Positions 25,815 through 33,701 of a stretch of DNA of 34,588 nucleotides are shown here, piece by piece. The stretch covers positions 1-34,588 of the forward strand of contig JAFEBA010000128.1 in the NCBI GenBank assembly GCA_018266105.1, read 5' to 3'. How positions within the stretch are numbered: position 1 is the first letter of the stretch; each line of letters starts with the position of its first letter. The position numbers and the translations under genes are program-made. The stretch is from a bacterium (GTDB lineage: Bacteria; Vulcanimicrobiota; Xenobia; Xenobiales; JADMJV01). The notes under the pieces were generated by a model that had not been told where the DNA came from, ran no database searches, and was given only the letters and a program-made list of their open reading frames with translations.

Positions 25815-25834
25815 GCGCCTGGGTTTTGAGGCGT
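25815..25834. terminator. Weak hairpin between convergent genes
   Basis: CGCCT (25816-25820) and AGGCG (25829-25833) form a 5-bp stem in the 28-base gap between the stops of the protease and the ankyrin gene. Only short T-rich runs (TTTCTTT) follow. It may help to end both transcripts, but it is weak. Confidence 0.25.
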
Positions 25835-27189
25835 TACAGTTTCTTTAGGAATCGGGCTGCCTCTTTGGCTTCGGCTACTTTGGCGTAATCCAAAGCTCGG
25901 CGGCCTTCACTGTCCTTCAGGTTGGGGTCGGCGCCCAGACCTAAAAGCACTTCCAGGTTCTCCACCAGATCGGCCTCGGCCGCCACCATGAGGGCGGTGG
26001 CGCCGGTGCCTTCATTGGGCGTGTTCACTCCAATCACCGGGGCCAGTAGCTTCAGCATCTCCGGCACCGGTTCGCCGGCCGCCAGGTGCAGGGCTGTGTT
26101 GCCATCTTCGTCGCCATAGCCGACCTCAATTCCCCGTTCTAGCAAAAATTGCGCCATCTCCAGATGGTTTTGCCAGGCGGCTACATGCAGGCCCGTTTGG
26201 TCGAACTCATTGGTGGCTCCCAGTTCGGCTTTCCAGCGCAGCAAGAGAGCTGCCATTTCCACGAAATCGTGGTCGGCCGCCAGCAGCAGGGGGGTCCAGC
26301 CATCGCTGGCGATCAAGTTGGGATTGGCATTGCGCTCCAGCAGCCATTCGGCCAGCTCCAGATCGTTGGCCACCACCGCCCCCATCAGGGCGTTGCGGCC
26401 GCTCTTGCCCAACTGATTGACTTTGCCCAGTGCCTTCAGGCCAGCCCGATCCCCGCGGCGGGCCAGATTATACGGGTCCACCGCCTGCTCGCGCAGGTCC
26501 TGAATACGTTCGGCCCAGTACTCCCCGTCTTCCAGTTCTTGCAGGGCTTCGGCCTCCTCCAGGGCCTCTTCAAACTCCAGCAGATCGCACAGACCATCCA
26601 CCAGCAGCCGGCGTACTGCCGGTTCGTTTTCCCAGCCCTGCAGCAGAGCGTCCAGCCAGTCCACGGCTGCTTCCTGGTCCTGCTCCGCCTGGATCGAATA
26701 GGCTTCTGTCAAGAGTTCTTCAAAGCGTTGTTGCAGACCCCAATCTGGATGGGCTTGAGATAGGGCGTGCCAGAGCTTGAGCAGCATTCCCGAAATCTGG
26801 CTCTGCTGGCAATGGGCGGCGACCACGATGGCCGTCTGCAGCCAGTTAAGCAGAAGGGGAAGTGGTGTGACCCAGTGACGACCGGGCCCAAAGAGAGTGC
26901 TCAGGCCCTCCCAGGACTCTTCGTGACGGTCCAGTTGCTGGAGGGCCGAGGAGCGGCCCCAGCAGGCCAGCTGAGCCAGTAAGAGCTCGTCCTGGGTCAG
27001 ATTGGAGAGGACCTGCTCATAGAGACTCAGGCCGCCTTCCCAATCACCTTCCTGGCAGAGATGGACAGCCTGACCATAGGCTTGCAGCTGAGGGGTTTGC
27101 AATAGGGTTTGGTTGTGCTTGACCACCGCAAAGGCGATCTGGTCCTTACCCCAGTGCAGCTTGACTCCAAGATTTTCCTGATCCGACAC
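25834..27189 (-). CDS. Ankyrin-repeat protein with helical N-terminal domain
   Basis: 451 residues from GTG. Residues 238-451 hold about six ankyrin repeats, with blocks such as GWTPLLLAADHDFVEMAALLL, GLHVAAWQNHLEMAQFLLERG and GNTALHLAAGEP. The first 237 residues are Leu/Glu-rich helices with TPR-like spacing (LCQEGDWEGGLSLYEQVL). There is no signal peptide or membrane segment, so it is probably a cytosolic scaffold for protein binding. It is divergent from the glycine-zipper gene, with a 73-base gap that includes a CCTACCGGTTAGG near-palindrome (27210-27222). Confidence 0.85.
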   Translation of the reverse strand: MSDQENLGVKLHWGKDQIAFAVVKHNQTLLQTPQLQAYGQAVHLCQEGDWEGGLSLYEQVLSNLTQDELLLAQLACWGRSSALQQLDRHEESWEGLSTLFGPGRHWVTPLPLLLNWLQTAIVVAAHCQQSQISGMLLKLWHALSQAHPDWGLQQRFEELLTEAYSIQAEQDQEAAVDWLDALLQGWENEPAVRRLLVDGLCDLLEFEEALEEAEALQELEDGEYWAERIQDLREQAVDPYNLARRGDRAGLKALGKVNQLGKSGRNALMGAVVANDLELAEWLLERNANPNLIASDGWTPLLLAADHDFVEMAALLLRWKAELGATNEFDQTGLHVAAWQNHLEMAQFLLERGIEVGYGDEDGNTALHLAAGEPVPEMLKLLAPVIGVNTPNEGTGATALMVAAEADLVENLEVLLGLGADPNLKDSEGRRALDYAKVAEAKEAARFLKKL

Positions 27190-27262
27190 GACTTCAGAGT
27201 TCTTTCAGGCCTACCGGTTAGGTTCCCGCCAGATAAACAAAGATAAAAAGTTGGAGCGACTT

Positions 27263-28525
27263 ATGAAAATTCTAAACGCCTCCCCGCAGGTTCCGACGAG
27301 CGTAACCCTTCCGACCCTGCCTCAGCCACCTTCTCAGCCACCCGACCCTCCTAAAGAGTCCTTTGTTCATTCCGGCGGCCGCGAAGCGGTTCGCAATGCT
27401 GTCCGCTGGGGAAATGCCACCTCCACCGTTTTGGGTGGCGCTGGTGCGCTGACGCTGGCCACTGGCAGTCTTTACGCCGGCGTGCTGGGAGGAGCGGTGG
27501 TTGGCTCCGCCCTCGGACTGGGGGCTGGCCCGGTGGTGGCCTCGCTGGGAAGTAGCGGAGCATTGAGCTTCCTGGGCACGACCTTTACAACCGCCGGCCT
27601 GGCGGCCAAGACCGGAATTGTTCTAGGTGGAGCGGCGATGGCGGCCGGCGCCTGGGGAATCGGTGGCAGCCTGGGAAGCGCCATCGGAAAACCGGTGGGC
27701 GCGCTACTGGGCGCACCGGTGGGCTTCGCTCAAGGAGTCTGGGGCCACATGGAAGGCGCTACTCCGGCCGCTCCCGCTCCTGCTCCCGCGAGCGCACCCA
27801 AACCTCCCGTGCTGGACCTGAACAACATGAGCGGTGCCACCAAGATGATGGCCATGGGGATCGGTGGAATGGGATTGCTGGCTGGAGGAGCCGGTGGTGC
27901 GATTTTGGGTGCTTCGGTGGCCTCCACTCACAATCTGGTGCAAGGTCTGCTGGCCCACAACGTCACTCTGGCCGCCATCACCGGTGCGGCCGGGATTGGC
28001 GCCTTGATTGGAGCCGGAGCCGGAGCCGTGATCGGCGGCAAGGGTGGCTTCGAACTGGCAAAGGGGGTGCAGAAAGCCGGAGCCTGGGTGGGCGAAAAAC
28101 TGATTCGCTCGGATTCCCGGCCCGAAGCCCCGAGGTCCGACGTGAAAGACAAAGCACAGAAAGCCACCAGCGGTCTGATGGCTTTCAGCCAGCAGGTCAG
28201 TGCGGCTCAACTGGGTCTGAATCTGGCCGACCTGGGAATGGGCGTGGCTTATCCGGCGAGTTCCAATCCTGCGGTCGGACCTCTGGGTTTTGGTATGGCG
28301 GCTCTGCACGGTGCACGCGCGGTGGTTCATCTGTTCGGCTCCATGGATACCTCGGGTTTGACTCTTCAGCACCGTCTCAGCACAGCCGCTGGCGATGCTC
28401 TGATCGCCGGGGGACACATCCTGGGCGCCAACGGCGCTGGCGGTTGGTCCTTACCCTTGCTCGGGGCTGGCGTGTTGCTCAACACCGTCTCCGACTATCG
28501 CAACGCGGCCAGATACGGCGTCTAG
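27263..28525 (+). CDS. Large glycine-zipper membrane-active protein
   Basis: 420 residues from ATG 27263, six bases after GGAG. The N terminus is MKILNASPQ, then a Pro/Ser/Thr-rich tag with PPKESFVHSGGRE. Residues about 45-265 are Gly/Ala-rich with many GxxxG glycine-zipper stretches (ALTLATGSLYAGVLGGAVVG, GAAGIGALIGAGAGAVIGG), split by a Pro/Ala linker near 175. The C-terminal 100 residues (317-420) align with the protein at 28539. Glycine zippers occur in membrane-embedded or pore-forming proteins. No known toxin family is recognised, and no signal peptide is seen. Confidence 0.7.
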   Translation: MKILNASPQVPTSVTLPTLPQPPSQPPDPPKESFVHSGGREAVRNAVRWGNATSTVLGGAGALTLATGSLYAGVLGGAVVGSALGLGAGPVVASLGSSGALSFLGTTFTTAGLAAKTGIVLGGAAMAAGAWGIGGSLGSAIGKPVGALLGAPVGFAQGVWGHMEGATPAAPAPAPASAPKPPVLDLNNMSGATKMMAMGIGGMGLLAGGAGGAILGASVASTHNLVQGLLAHNVTLAAITGAAGIGALIGAGAGAVIGGKGGFELAKGVQKAGAWVGEKLIRSDSRPEAPRSDVKDKAQKATSGLMAFSQQVSAAQLGLNLADLGMGVAYPASSNPAVGPLGFGMAALHGARAVVHLFGSMDTSGLTLQHRLSTAAGDALIAGGHILGANGAGGWSLPLLGAGVLLNTVSDYRNAARYGV

Positions 28526-28538
28526 AAAGGATCTTGTC

Positions 28539-28958
28539 ATGAGAATTCAACAGCTTCCCAACTTTCAGACCGGAAGATTGACCGCCAGCAAGGGCGGCAA
28601 GGAAAGTCCGATCGGCGACGTAATCGATCAGCTGACCCTCAGTCCGATGACGATTGGAACCGATCTTTTGGATGCTTCCATGGGCCTGGGTTACGCCACC
28701 AACTCTTTTCCCCAGACCTTTCAGGCGGCTGGCTACGCCGTCGGCGCCGCACACGGGGCCATGGCTATAGGCTACGTATTTGGCTCCATGGACCAAAGCC
28801 ACGAAGTCAGTCACAGCCGCCTGGGTAAAGCCACCGGACACGCTCTGCTGGCTGCCGGGCATATTGCCGGTGCAGCCGGAGCCGGCGTCTGGGCGCTGGC
28901 CCCGCTGGCCGGTGGAATGTTGATTACGACTTTACAAGACTACCGCGACCGGACCTGA
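28539..28958 (+). CDS. Glycine-rich paralog of the C-terminal domain of the preceding gene
   Basis: 139 residues from ATG, 13 bases after the preceding stop, with AAAGG as ribosome site. It starts MRIQQLPNF, followed by a short basic tag with GGKESPIGDV. Residues about 37-139 align with 317-420 of the neighbour: matching pieces are LxDxxMGxxY, AAxHGAxA, FGSMD, GxALxAGHIxGAxGAG and TxxDYRxA/xRT. Two hydrophobic Gly/Ala helices are likely. Function unknown. The 3' end lies one base from the end of the convergent methyltransferase gene. Confidence 0.68.
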   Translation: MRIQQLPNFQTGRLTASKGGKESPIGDVIDQLTLSPMTIGTDLLDASMGLGYATNSFPQTFQAAGYAVGAAHGAMAIGYVFGSMDQSHEVSHSRLGKATGHALLAAGHIAGAAGAGVWALAPLAGGMLITTLQDYRDRT

Positions 28959-28959
28959 T

Positions 28960-29745
28960 TCAGGGCTTGCGCGCCAGCATCTGGCGAGCCTGATAGTCGA
29001 TGACCGCCCGAGGGTTGTCCACCAGAGCTCTCAGCTCCAGCTCAACTTCTGGGAAGGCCGGGTGGGCTTGCCCTTTCAGTTGCTCCAGGGCGGAAGCCAT
29101 CAGGTCCAGCCAGAACTGTACGATCTGCTCTCTCTCAGTCCGCTCCGTGGTGTGCCCGTAGAGATTGGGCGCGAAGGTGCGGAAGCTGGCCATTTCCCAG
29201 CCTTGCTCACGAGCCAGGTAGGGGAGTTGGACTCCGATTTCAGGGTTGCCTCCGAGCTCTTTCTGTCGACGGTTGTAGGCTTTCCAGAACTCCAGGGCGC
29301 GTGGGCATTCGGGGTAAAAATACATCGAGGGATTGTGTACCTCGGACAGGCAGACCCAGCCGCCGGGTCGTAGAATCCGGTTGATTTCGCTCAGGATCGG
29401 CTCGGGGTCAGCCACGTGCTCCAGCACCCAGTAAAGGCAGACCAGATCGAAGCTGGAGTCCTGGAAGGGCATGGTTTCGGCCTGACTCAGAACCAGCTCC
29501 ACACCCTGGGTGCGCTGGCGCGCTGTCTCAAGTTGCTCGGGAGAGCGATCCAGCCCGACCAATCGGGCCTTGGGGTAGCGCTGTTGTAGAAAGGTGAGCT
29601 GAGCCCCGGAGCCACAACCGATTTCCAGAATGTTCGAGGGTTGACCCAGCTGTTCCCAGCCTTGATATAGCAGGGGCTGAATTAATTCGGCTTGACGCCG
29701 AAGGCGCTCTTGCTCGCCGGGCGCATAACTGTGTAGATAACTCAT
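28960..29745 (-). CDS. Class I SAM-dependent methyltransferase
   Basis: 261 residues from ATG 29745 (a TTG two codons upstream is an alternative). Motif I is LEIGCGSGAQL (near 41), followed by the acidic ribose-binding residue in VGLDRSPEQL, then FDLVCLYWVLEHV and NRILRPGGWVCL. This is a UbiE/Methyltransf_11-like fold, and the substrate cannot be read from the sequence. The C-terminal part (about 160-261) is helical. It follows the M48 protease after 44 bases on the same strand and may be co-transcribed. Confidence 0.85.
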   Translation of the reverse strand: MSYLHSYAPGEQERLRRQAELIQPLLYQGWEQLGQPSNILEIGCGSGAQLTFLQQRYPKARLVGLDRSPEQLETARQRTQGVELVLSQAETMPFQDSSFDLVCLYWVLEHVADPEPILSEINRILRPGGWVCLSEVHNPSMYFYPECPRALEFWKAYNRRQKELGGNPEIGVQLPYLAREQGWEMASFRTFAPNLYGHTTERTEREQIVQFWLDLMASALEQLKGQAHPAFPEVELELRALVDNPRAVIDYQARQMLARKP

Positions 29746-29789
29746 GGCCAATCGGCTTTGCCAGAAGGCCGAATCTTGCCTTCAGCCGC

Positions 29790-30707
29790 TTATTTAGCCT
29801 TCAGGGCAATGGCGTTTTGACGCAAAGCTTCGATTCGGTCGGCGGTGGGCGGATGATCGCTGAAGATTTTGGCGCTGATACGGGACTGACCACCCGAATG
29901 AGTCAGGTCGGAGAGGCGTTGCATCGCCGAGACGGCTTTTTCCGGATCCACTCCCAGATGCAGCAGGTGGGCCTGACCGATCTTGTCGGCTTCGGACTCA
30001 TCCGCCTGACTGAACTGGTTGGCCAGCAATTTTTCGCCCAATCCCACCAACACTCGACCGGTGTCCCCGTGACCGTGGCTGAGGGCGCGTCCCAGCAGAT
30101 CCACCAGACTGGCCTTTTCCAATTGCTTGATGGAATGGCGTTGCTCGACGTGACCAAATTCGTGGCCCATCACGAACATTAATTCACCGTCGTCCTTATA
30201 GTTCTCGTAGAGTCCGCGGGTGACGTAGACATGACCACCGGGTAAGGCCATTGCGTTGATGGACGGAGTGTCCAGCAGTTTGAAATCGTAGGTGATATCG
30301 GTGCGTGACGAATCTCTTGTCAGCAAGTGACCGATGCGCTCGATTCGAGCCTGCGCTTCGGCGTCGTGCCAGACGGGGGTTTCCTTTTCGACCTGAGCGG
30401 CCACCTGGTCTCCCAGTTGTTTTTCTTGTTCCACCGACATGAAGTTGTAGGAAAGTTTGGTGCTTTGAGTCTGAACCTGGGCCTGGTCAGGCGGCTGCTG
30501 ACTGCAACCGGCCAGCCCGGAGGCCACTCCCGCCAGTCCAAGGGCCGTCAAAAGTCCCTTACCGATTCGATTCCCGGGCCTTGGATCAGTCGAGAATACC
30601 TCGCCTGAGAGGCTGACTTGGTCGGGCCCCGCCGGGGGGCGAGCCAGATTCTGGCGCGGGGACATCGGTGACATTGCGCGCAACTTGGAACCAGACTGGA
30701 TCTGCAT
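29790..30707 (-). CDS. M48-family metalloprotease, lipoprotein-like
   Basis: 305 residues. The zinc motif is H182-E-F-G-H186, with E237 in ESEAD as the third ligand; NAMALPGGHVYVTRGL is a standard M48 (BepA/LoiP-like) block. A lipobox-like LAGC68 sits after a hydrophobic segment, but about 50 residues precede it, which is unusual for a lipoprotein. That extension starts MQIQSGSKL and holds PDQVSLSGE, matching the tag of other genes here. These enzymes usually process or degrade outer-membrane proteins. No strong ribosome site is seen; the shared MQIQ start supports the chosen Met. It is divergent from the 30783 gene. Confidence 0.88.
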   Translation of the reverse strand: MQIQSGSKLRAMSPMSPRQNLARPPAGPDQVSLSGEVFSTDPRPGNRIGKGLLTALGLAGVASGLAGCSQQPPDQAQVQTQSTKLSYNFMSVEQEKQLGDQVAAQVEKETPVWHDAEAQARIERIGHLLTRDSSRTDITYDFKLLDTPSINAMALPGGHVYVTRGLYENYKDDGELMFVMGHEFGHVEQRHSIKQLEKASLVDLLGRALSHGHGDTGRVLVGLGEKLLANQFSQADESEADKIGQAHLLHLGVDPEKAVSAMQRLSDLTHSGGQSRISAKIFSDHPPTADRIEALRQNAIALKAK

Positions 30708-30782
30708 AGCTGCAGATTAGCTGAGAAGACCGAAAAATAGCTCAAACGGCCAGGACCAGTAGCCCTGGTTGCGAACAGCTGG

Positions 30783-31565
30783 ATGGTGAAATGGGTCGGG
30801 CTCTTGTTCTGGATTCTCGCCTCGGCTGTTCTGGCTCAGCCCCGCGAACATGGCACTTTCAGGGGGTGCTCGTATTCAGCCGTTCGTGTGGACCCGAGAT
30901 CTCGGCAGATTGACTTGTATACCGCGGGCCGCGCCGCCCAGGGTTGGGGCGCCGGCTACGTGACTCTAGAGAATCTTCCCAAGGATTGCAGCATCGCTCT
31001 CAACGGCACCTTTTTCTCACTCAAGTACTGTCAGCCGGCCGGGCCCTTGATCTATGAGCAGGGGCGCAAGCGCTGGACGCCGACCTTCAAACGGCCTTAC
31101 GCCGGGGTGGGAAGGCCGGTCTCCGAGCTGAACCGCGCCTTTCTTGCCGTTTATAGCGATGGCCGCGTGAAGATCGGCCATAGCCAGGGACGGAGTGCGG
31201 AGCAACTGGCGGAGCGTGGACTGACCTGCCTCTTGGGAGGGGGAGGCCAGCTCTTGCAAGACGGACGGCCGGCCCTTCAACTTCCATTGGAGGGCTTCGA
31301 TCAACTGTCCGGCCTGCGCCCTGAGCAGGCCGTGCCCCGGACGGGATTGGGCCTGGACTCGCAGGGACAGGTCTGGCTGGTAGCGGCCGGTCTGGAGGGG
31401 GGCGGACTGAGCCTGTCTGATTTTGCCTCTCTGCTCCAGAAGTTGGGTGCGCGTCAGGCCATGTTCCTGGATTGCGGAAGCTCCACGGCCATGCGCGTGG
31501 GTGACTGGCAAAGGGGACAGGGACGGCCCCTGCCGACCTGGCTGGTGGTGCGCTGGCTCCCGTAG
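30783..31565 (+). CDS. Secreted NAGPA-like phosphodiester glycosidase
   Basis: 260 residues. A signal peptide (residues 1-18, FWILASAVLA-Q) is clear. The body fits the phosphodiester glycosidase (NAGPA) domain: ALNGTFFSL (near 77), the PRTGLGLD block, and SLSDFASLLQKLGARQAMFLDCGSSTAM, where 'LDGGgSt.m' is the family norm and Cys replaces Gly (FLDCGSST). Such enzymes cleave sugar phosphodiesters or act on cell-envelope polymers in bacteria. It probably acts outside the cytoplasm. No clear ribosome site is visible. Confidence 0.82.
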   Translation: MVKWVGLLFWILASAVLAQPREHGTFRGCSYSAVRVDPRSRQIDLYTAGRAAQGWGAGYVTLENLPKDCSIALNGTFFSLKYCQPAGPLIYEQGRKRWTPTFKRPYAGVGRPVSELNRAFLAVYSDGRVKIGHSQGRSAEQLAERGLTCLLGGGGQLLQDGRPALQLPLEGFDQLSGLRPEQAVPRTGLGLDSQGQVWLVAAGLEGGGLSLSDFASLLQKLGARQAMFLDCGSSTAMRVGDWQRGQGRPLPTWLVVRWLP

Positions 31566-31656
31566 TCTGCTGCTCGTTGCGATGTTCACGAGGCGTTCAT
31601 TCTCGACAGGTCTTTGATGGCATAGTCTGTTGCAAAGATAGAGCACAGGAGCGACC

Positions 31657-32118
31657 ATGCAGATTCAAGTATTTCCCAAACTCACTTCACCGCCGACCCT
31701 TCCAGGGCTGCGGCTGGGGGTCCAGGGCCAGAAACCCGATCCTCAGGAACCCCAGGAGTCCTTTATTTCGGGTTCTCTGGCCGGAGCGGCCGGGGCCGGC
31801 CTGGGGGGAGCGCTGGGCGTGTGGGCCGGGGCTAGCCACGGATTCTTGCCCGGGGCGGCTTCGGTTGCTGTAGGCGCAGCCGGTGGAGCTCTGGTGGGCG
31901 CGCTGATAGGCAGTTTGATCGCCACCTCCAATCCCTGGGATCACAACGAATGGAACGGCTTCCGCGGAGCCCAGATGGGCGCGCTTCCGGGTGCGTTGGT
32001 CGGCGGTGTGGCCGGAGGGCTGGCCCACACTTCACCGCTGACCGGTCTGGTGCTAGGGGTGGCGGGAGTGGCTACAGGGGCGCTATTGGGGCGCTTTCTG
32101 GCTGAGCAGCGAGGTTGA
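31657..32118 (+). CDS. Glycine-zipper protein with MQIQ tag
   Basis: 153 residues from ATG with AGGAG five bases upstream. MQIQVFPKL and a Pro/Gln-rich region with PQESFISGS precede four or so Gly/Ala-rich hydrophobic helices (GAAGAGLGGALGVWAG, AVGAAGGALVGALIGSLIA, GALPGALVGGVAGG, VLGVAGVATGALLG). The GxxxG spacing is that of a glycine zipper. No signal peptide. The stop overlaps the next start (TTGA), so it is translationally coupled to the nucleotidyltransferase. Similar in style to the gene at 27263, though not alignable with confidence by eye. Confidence 0.68.
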   Translation: MQIQVFPKLTSPPTLPGLRLGVQGQKPDPQEPQESFISGSLAGAAGAGLGGALGVWAGASHGFLPGAASVAVGAAGGALVGALIGSLIATSNPWDHNEWNGFRGAQMGALPGALVGGVAGGLAHTSPLTGLVLGVAGVATGALLGRFLAEQRG

Positions 32119-32750
32119 GCACATCTGACCCCGTCCTTCAGGCCATCGTCGAGCATTTACGCGCAAAGCACCGTTGCCATACGGTCATCCTTTACGGATC
32201 CAGAGCGCGAGGTGAAGAGACCCCTACCAGCGACTATGATGTGGCCGGGGTGCGGGCTCGTGGCCCTCGGACTCGCCAAGCGGGCAAGGTGGACGGTGCC
32301 TACTGGGATCTCTTTGTCTATTCGGAAAAGGATCTCAAGAAGTTTTCCGAGCAGCAATGGGCCTGGAAGAACGCTCGAATCCTCTGGAGTGAGGGGGACT
32401 ACGGTCGGCGACTGTTGGCTCGCCTGGAAAAATTCCTGGAGACTCCCTTTCAGCCAGCCCCCAAGTTCGAAATTGAAGCGACCCGAGCCTGGTCTCTGAA
32501 ACAGCTGGAGAGATGTGAGTTTGGGGATGTGCACGGTTACTACCGCCGCTGTGAATTACAGGTAGCGGCGCTGTCGGATTACTTCCAGGTCCGAAAGAAA
32601 CGCTATCCCGGGCCAAAAGCCGCTCTTCAGTGGTTGCAAACCGCGGACCCAGACAGCTACGCTCTTTCTTGTCAGGTCTATGAGCAACCCACCGATGGGG
32701 TCGCATTGCGTCAACTGATTGAACGTGTCTATCGAGTGGAAAGGTCGTAA
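32115..32750 (+). CDS. Nucleotidyltransferase (MNT/KNT-like fold)
   Basis: 211 residues from TTG in a TTGA overlap. Pol-beta-type catalytic signature: GS (28-29), D40 and D42 in TSDYDV, and D65 in YWDLFVYS as the third carboxylate, so the active site looks complete. The C-terminal helical part (from about 115) has YYRRCELQVAALSDYFQVRKKRYPGPKAALQ, cited for its HEPN-like or kanamycin-type helical look. Substrate may be a small molecule, RNA or protein. Its coupling to a glycine-zipper gene is unusual. It ends two bases before the convergent gene's stop. Confidence 0.82.
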   Translation: MSTSDPVLQAIVEHLRAKHRCHTVILYGSRARGEETPTSDYDVAGVRARGPRTRQAGKVDGAYWDLFVYSEKDLKKFSEQQWAWKNARILWSEGDYGRRLLARLEKFLETPFQPAPKFEIEATRAWSLKQLERCEFGDVHGYYRRCELQVAALSDYFQVRKKRYPGPKAALQWLQTADPDSYALSCQVYEQPTDGVALRQLIERVYRVERS

Positions 32751-32751
32751 A

Positions 32752-33486
32752 TCAGTAACCAGGGGTGTAGGGTCTGCCTGGACCGAGCATCGTGTGCAGC
32801 GAGTCGTCCGTGCGAGGATAGTGCTCGGGCAGACCCGAGTGGCGGTGGGCCTGGCAATAGAGCAGGTAGTGGCCGCCCTGGCGGCGATAGCCATAGCCAC
32901 GAGTGACGGCCCTTTTCAGTGAGTTGAGATCAGACGGGAACCTCTGGTTTTTGATCTTGAAGCCAGTTAGCAAGCTGGAGATTTCCAGCAGCTGTTCGGC
33001 GCATTTTTGCACTGGCACATTTTTGACCTGAGCATCATAGCGAGCCATCCGCTGGCTAGTATACGGAGTGGCCAGTCGGGAGAGAAAACGCAAAGAACCG
33101 ACGAATTCGCGCACAGGTCGGACCGGCTGGTCCTCGGGGAAGGTGACTTCGGCTTGATACACCGTTTGCTCATAGACGGCTATTCGGGCCAATCGGTGAG
33201 GGGCGCGAACCTCCAGCCCGTCCCGCCCGCCCAGCTTGATCAGTTGGACCGAGGCATGTCGGGCCACCTGTTCTCGACGCACTGAGGCCAGTTGTTGCGC
33301 TGGATCCAGGCCTTTGAGAGGGGAGCGGGTCAGGCTATAGTGCCGCCCATCCAGTTGAGCGGCCAGGCGTGGGCCCTGACTCCGGTAACCGGTTGGGAAG
33401 AGAATAATGCAGTGTCCATCGCTGAAGCTGATCGGCCGGGCCTGGGCCAGGGCGGGCAGGAGCCAGAAGAAATGCCAGGTTTTCAC
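32752..33486 (-). CDS. Secreted protein of unknown function
   Basis: 244 residues from GTG 33486, chosen because a signal peptide starts there (MKTWHFFWLLPALAQA-R); the frame is open for 38 more codons but those residues are basic and unlike a coding extension. The mature part is a mixed alpha/beta domain (ISFSDGHCIILFPTGY, HYSLTRSPLKGL, VYQAEVTFPEDQPV) and a C-terminal region with FKIKNQRFPSDLNSLK and a YYCQAH-like end. No family is recognised. It may be an exported binding or assembly protein. Its stop lies one base beyond the nucleotidyltransferase stop. Confidence 0.62.
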   Translation of the reverse strand: MKTWHFFWLLPALAQARPISFSDGHCIILFPTGYRSQGPRLAAQLDGRHYSLTRSPLKGLDPAQQLASVRREQVARHASVQLIKLGGRDGLEVRAPHRLARIAVYEQTVYQAEVTFPEDQPVRPVREFVGSLRFLSRLATPYTSQRMARYDAQVKNVPVQKCAEQLLEISSLLTGFKIKNQRFPSDLNSLKRAVTRGYGYRRQGGHYLLYCQAHRHSGLPEHYPRTDDSLHTMLGPGRPYTPGY

Positions 33487-33701
33487 GGGCCAGCGTTCGC
33501 GCTTCGGGCTGGCCTTCCCCCGATCCTTATGGGCTTGGATCCGGTCCGGGTACCGGTCGGATAAATTTGGAATTGGCGCGAATCCAGCATTCCTTGCCAT
33601 CCAGGGTTCGAAAATACCTCCAGTAGTGCTTGTTGGAGTCCTACAGAGGCGGAAAAGGTTGTGGCGGTTCGGTTTGCGCGAAGAGCCTCCGGCCAGCCGG
33701 A
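33487..33701. other. Gene-free stretch with no recognised element
   Basis: Lies between the start of the secreted protein gene and the first recognisable part of the pseudogene. It may hold the promoter of the former and decayed sequence of the latter. A GGTTCGAAA near 33605 recalls a tRNA T-loop, but the flanking bases do not pair, so no tRNA is called. Confidence 0.4.

Noticed and set aside
33598..33620. GGTTCGAAA resembling a tRNA T-loop or attachment-site remnant.
   Set aside because: The flanking bases do not form a T-stem, and no other tRNA arms are present.
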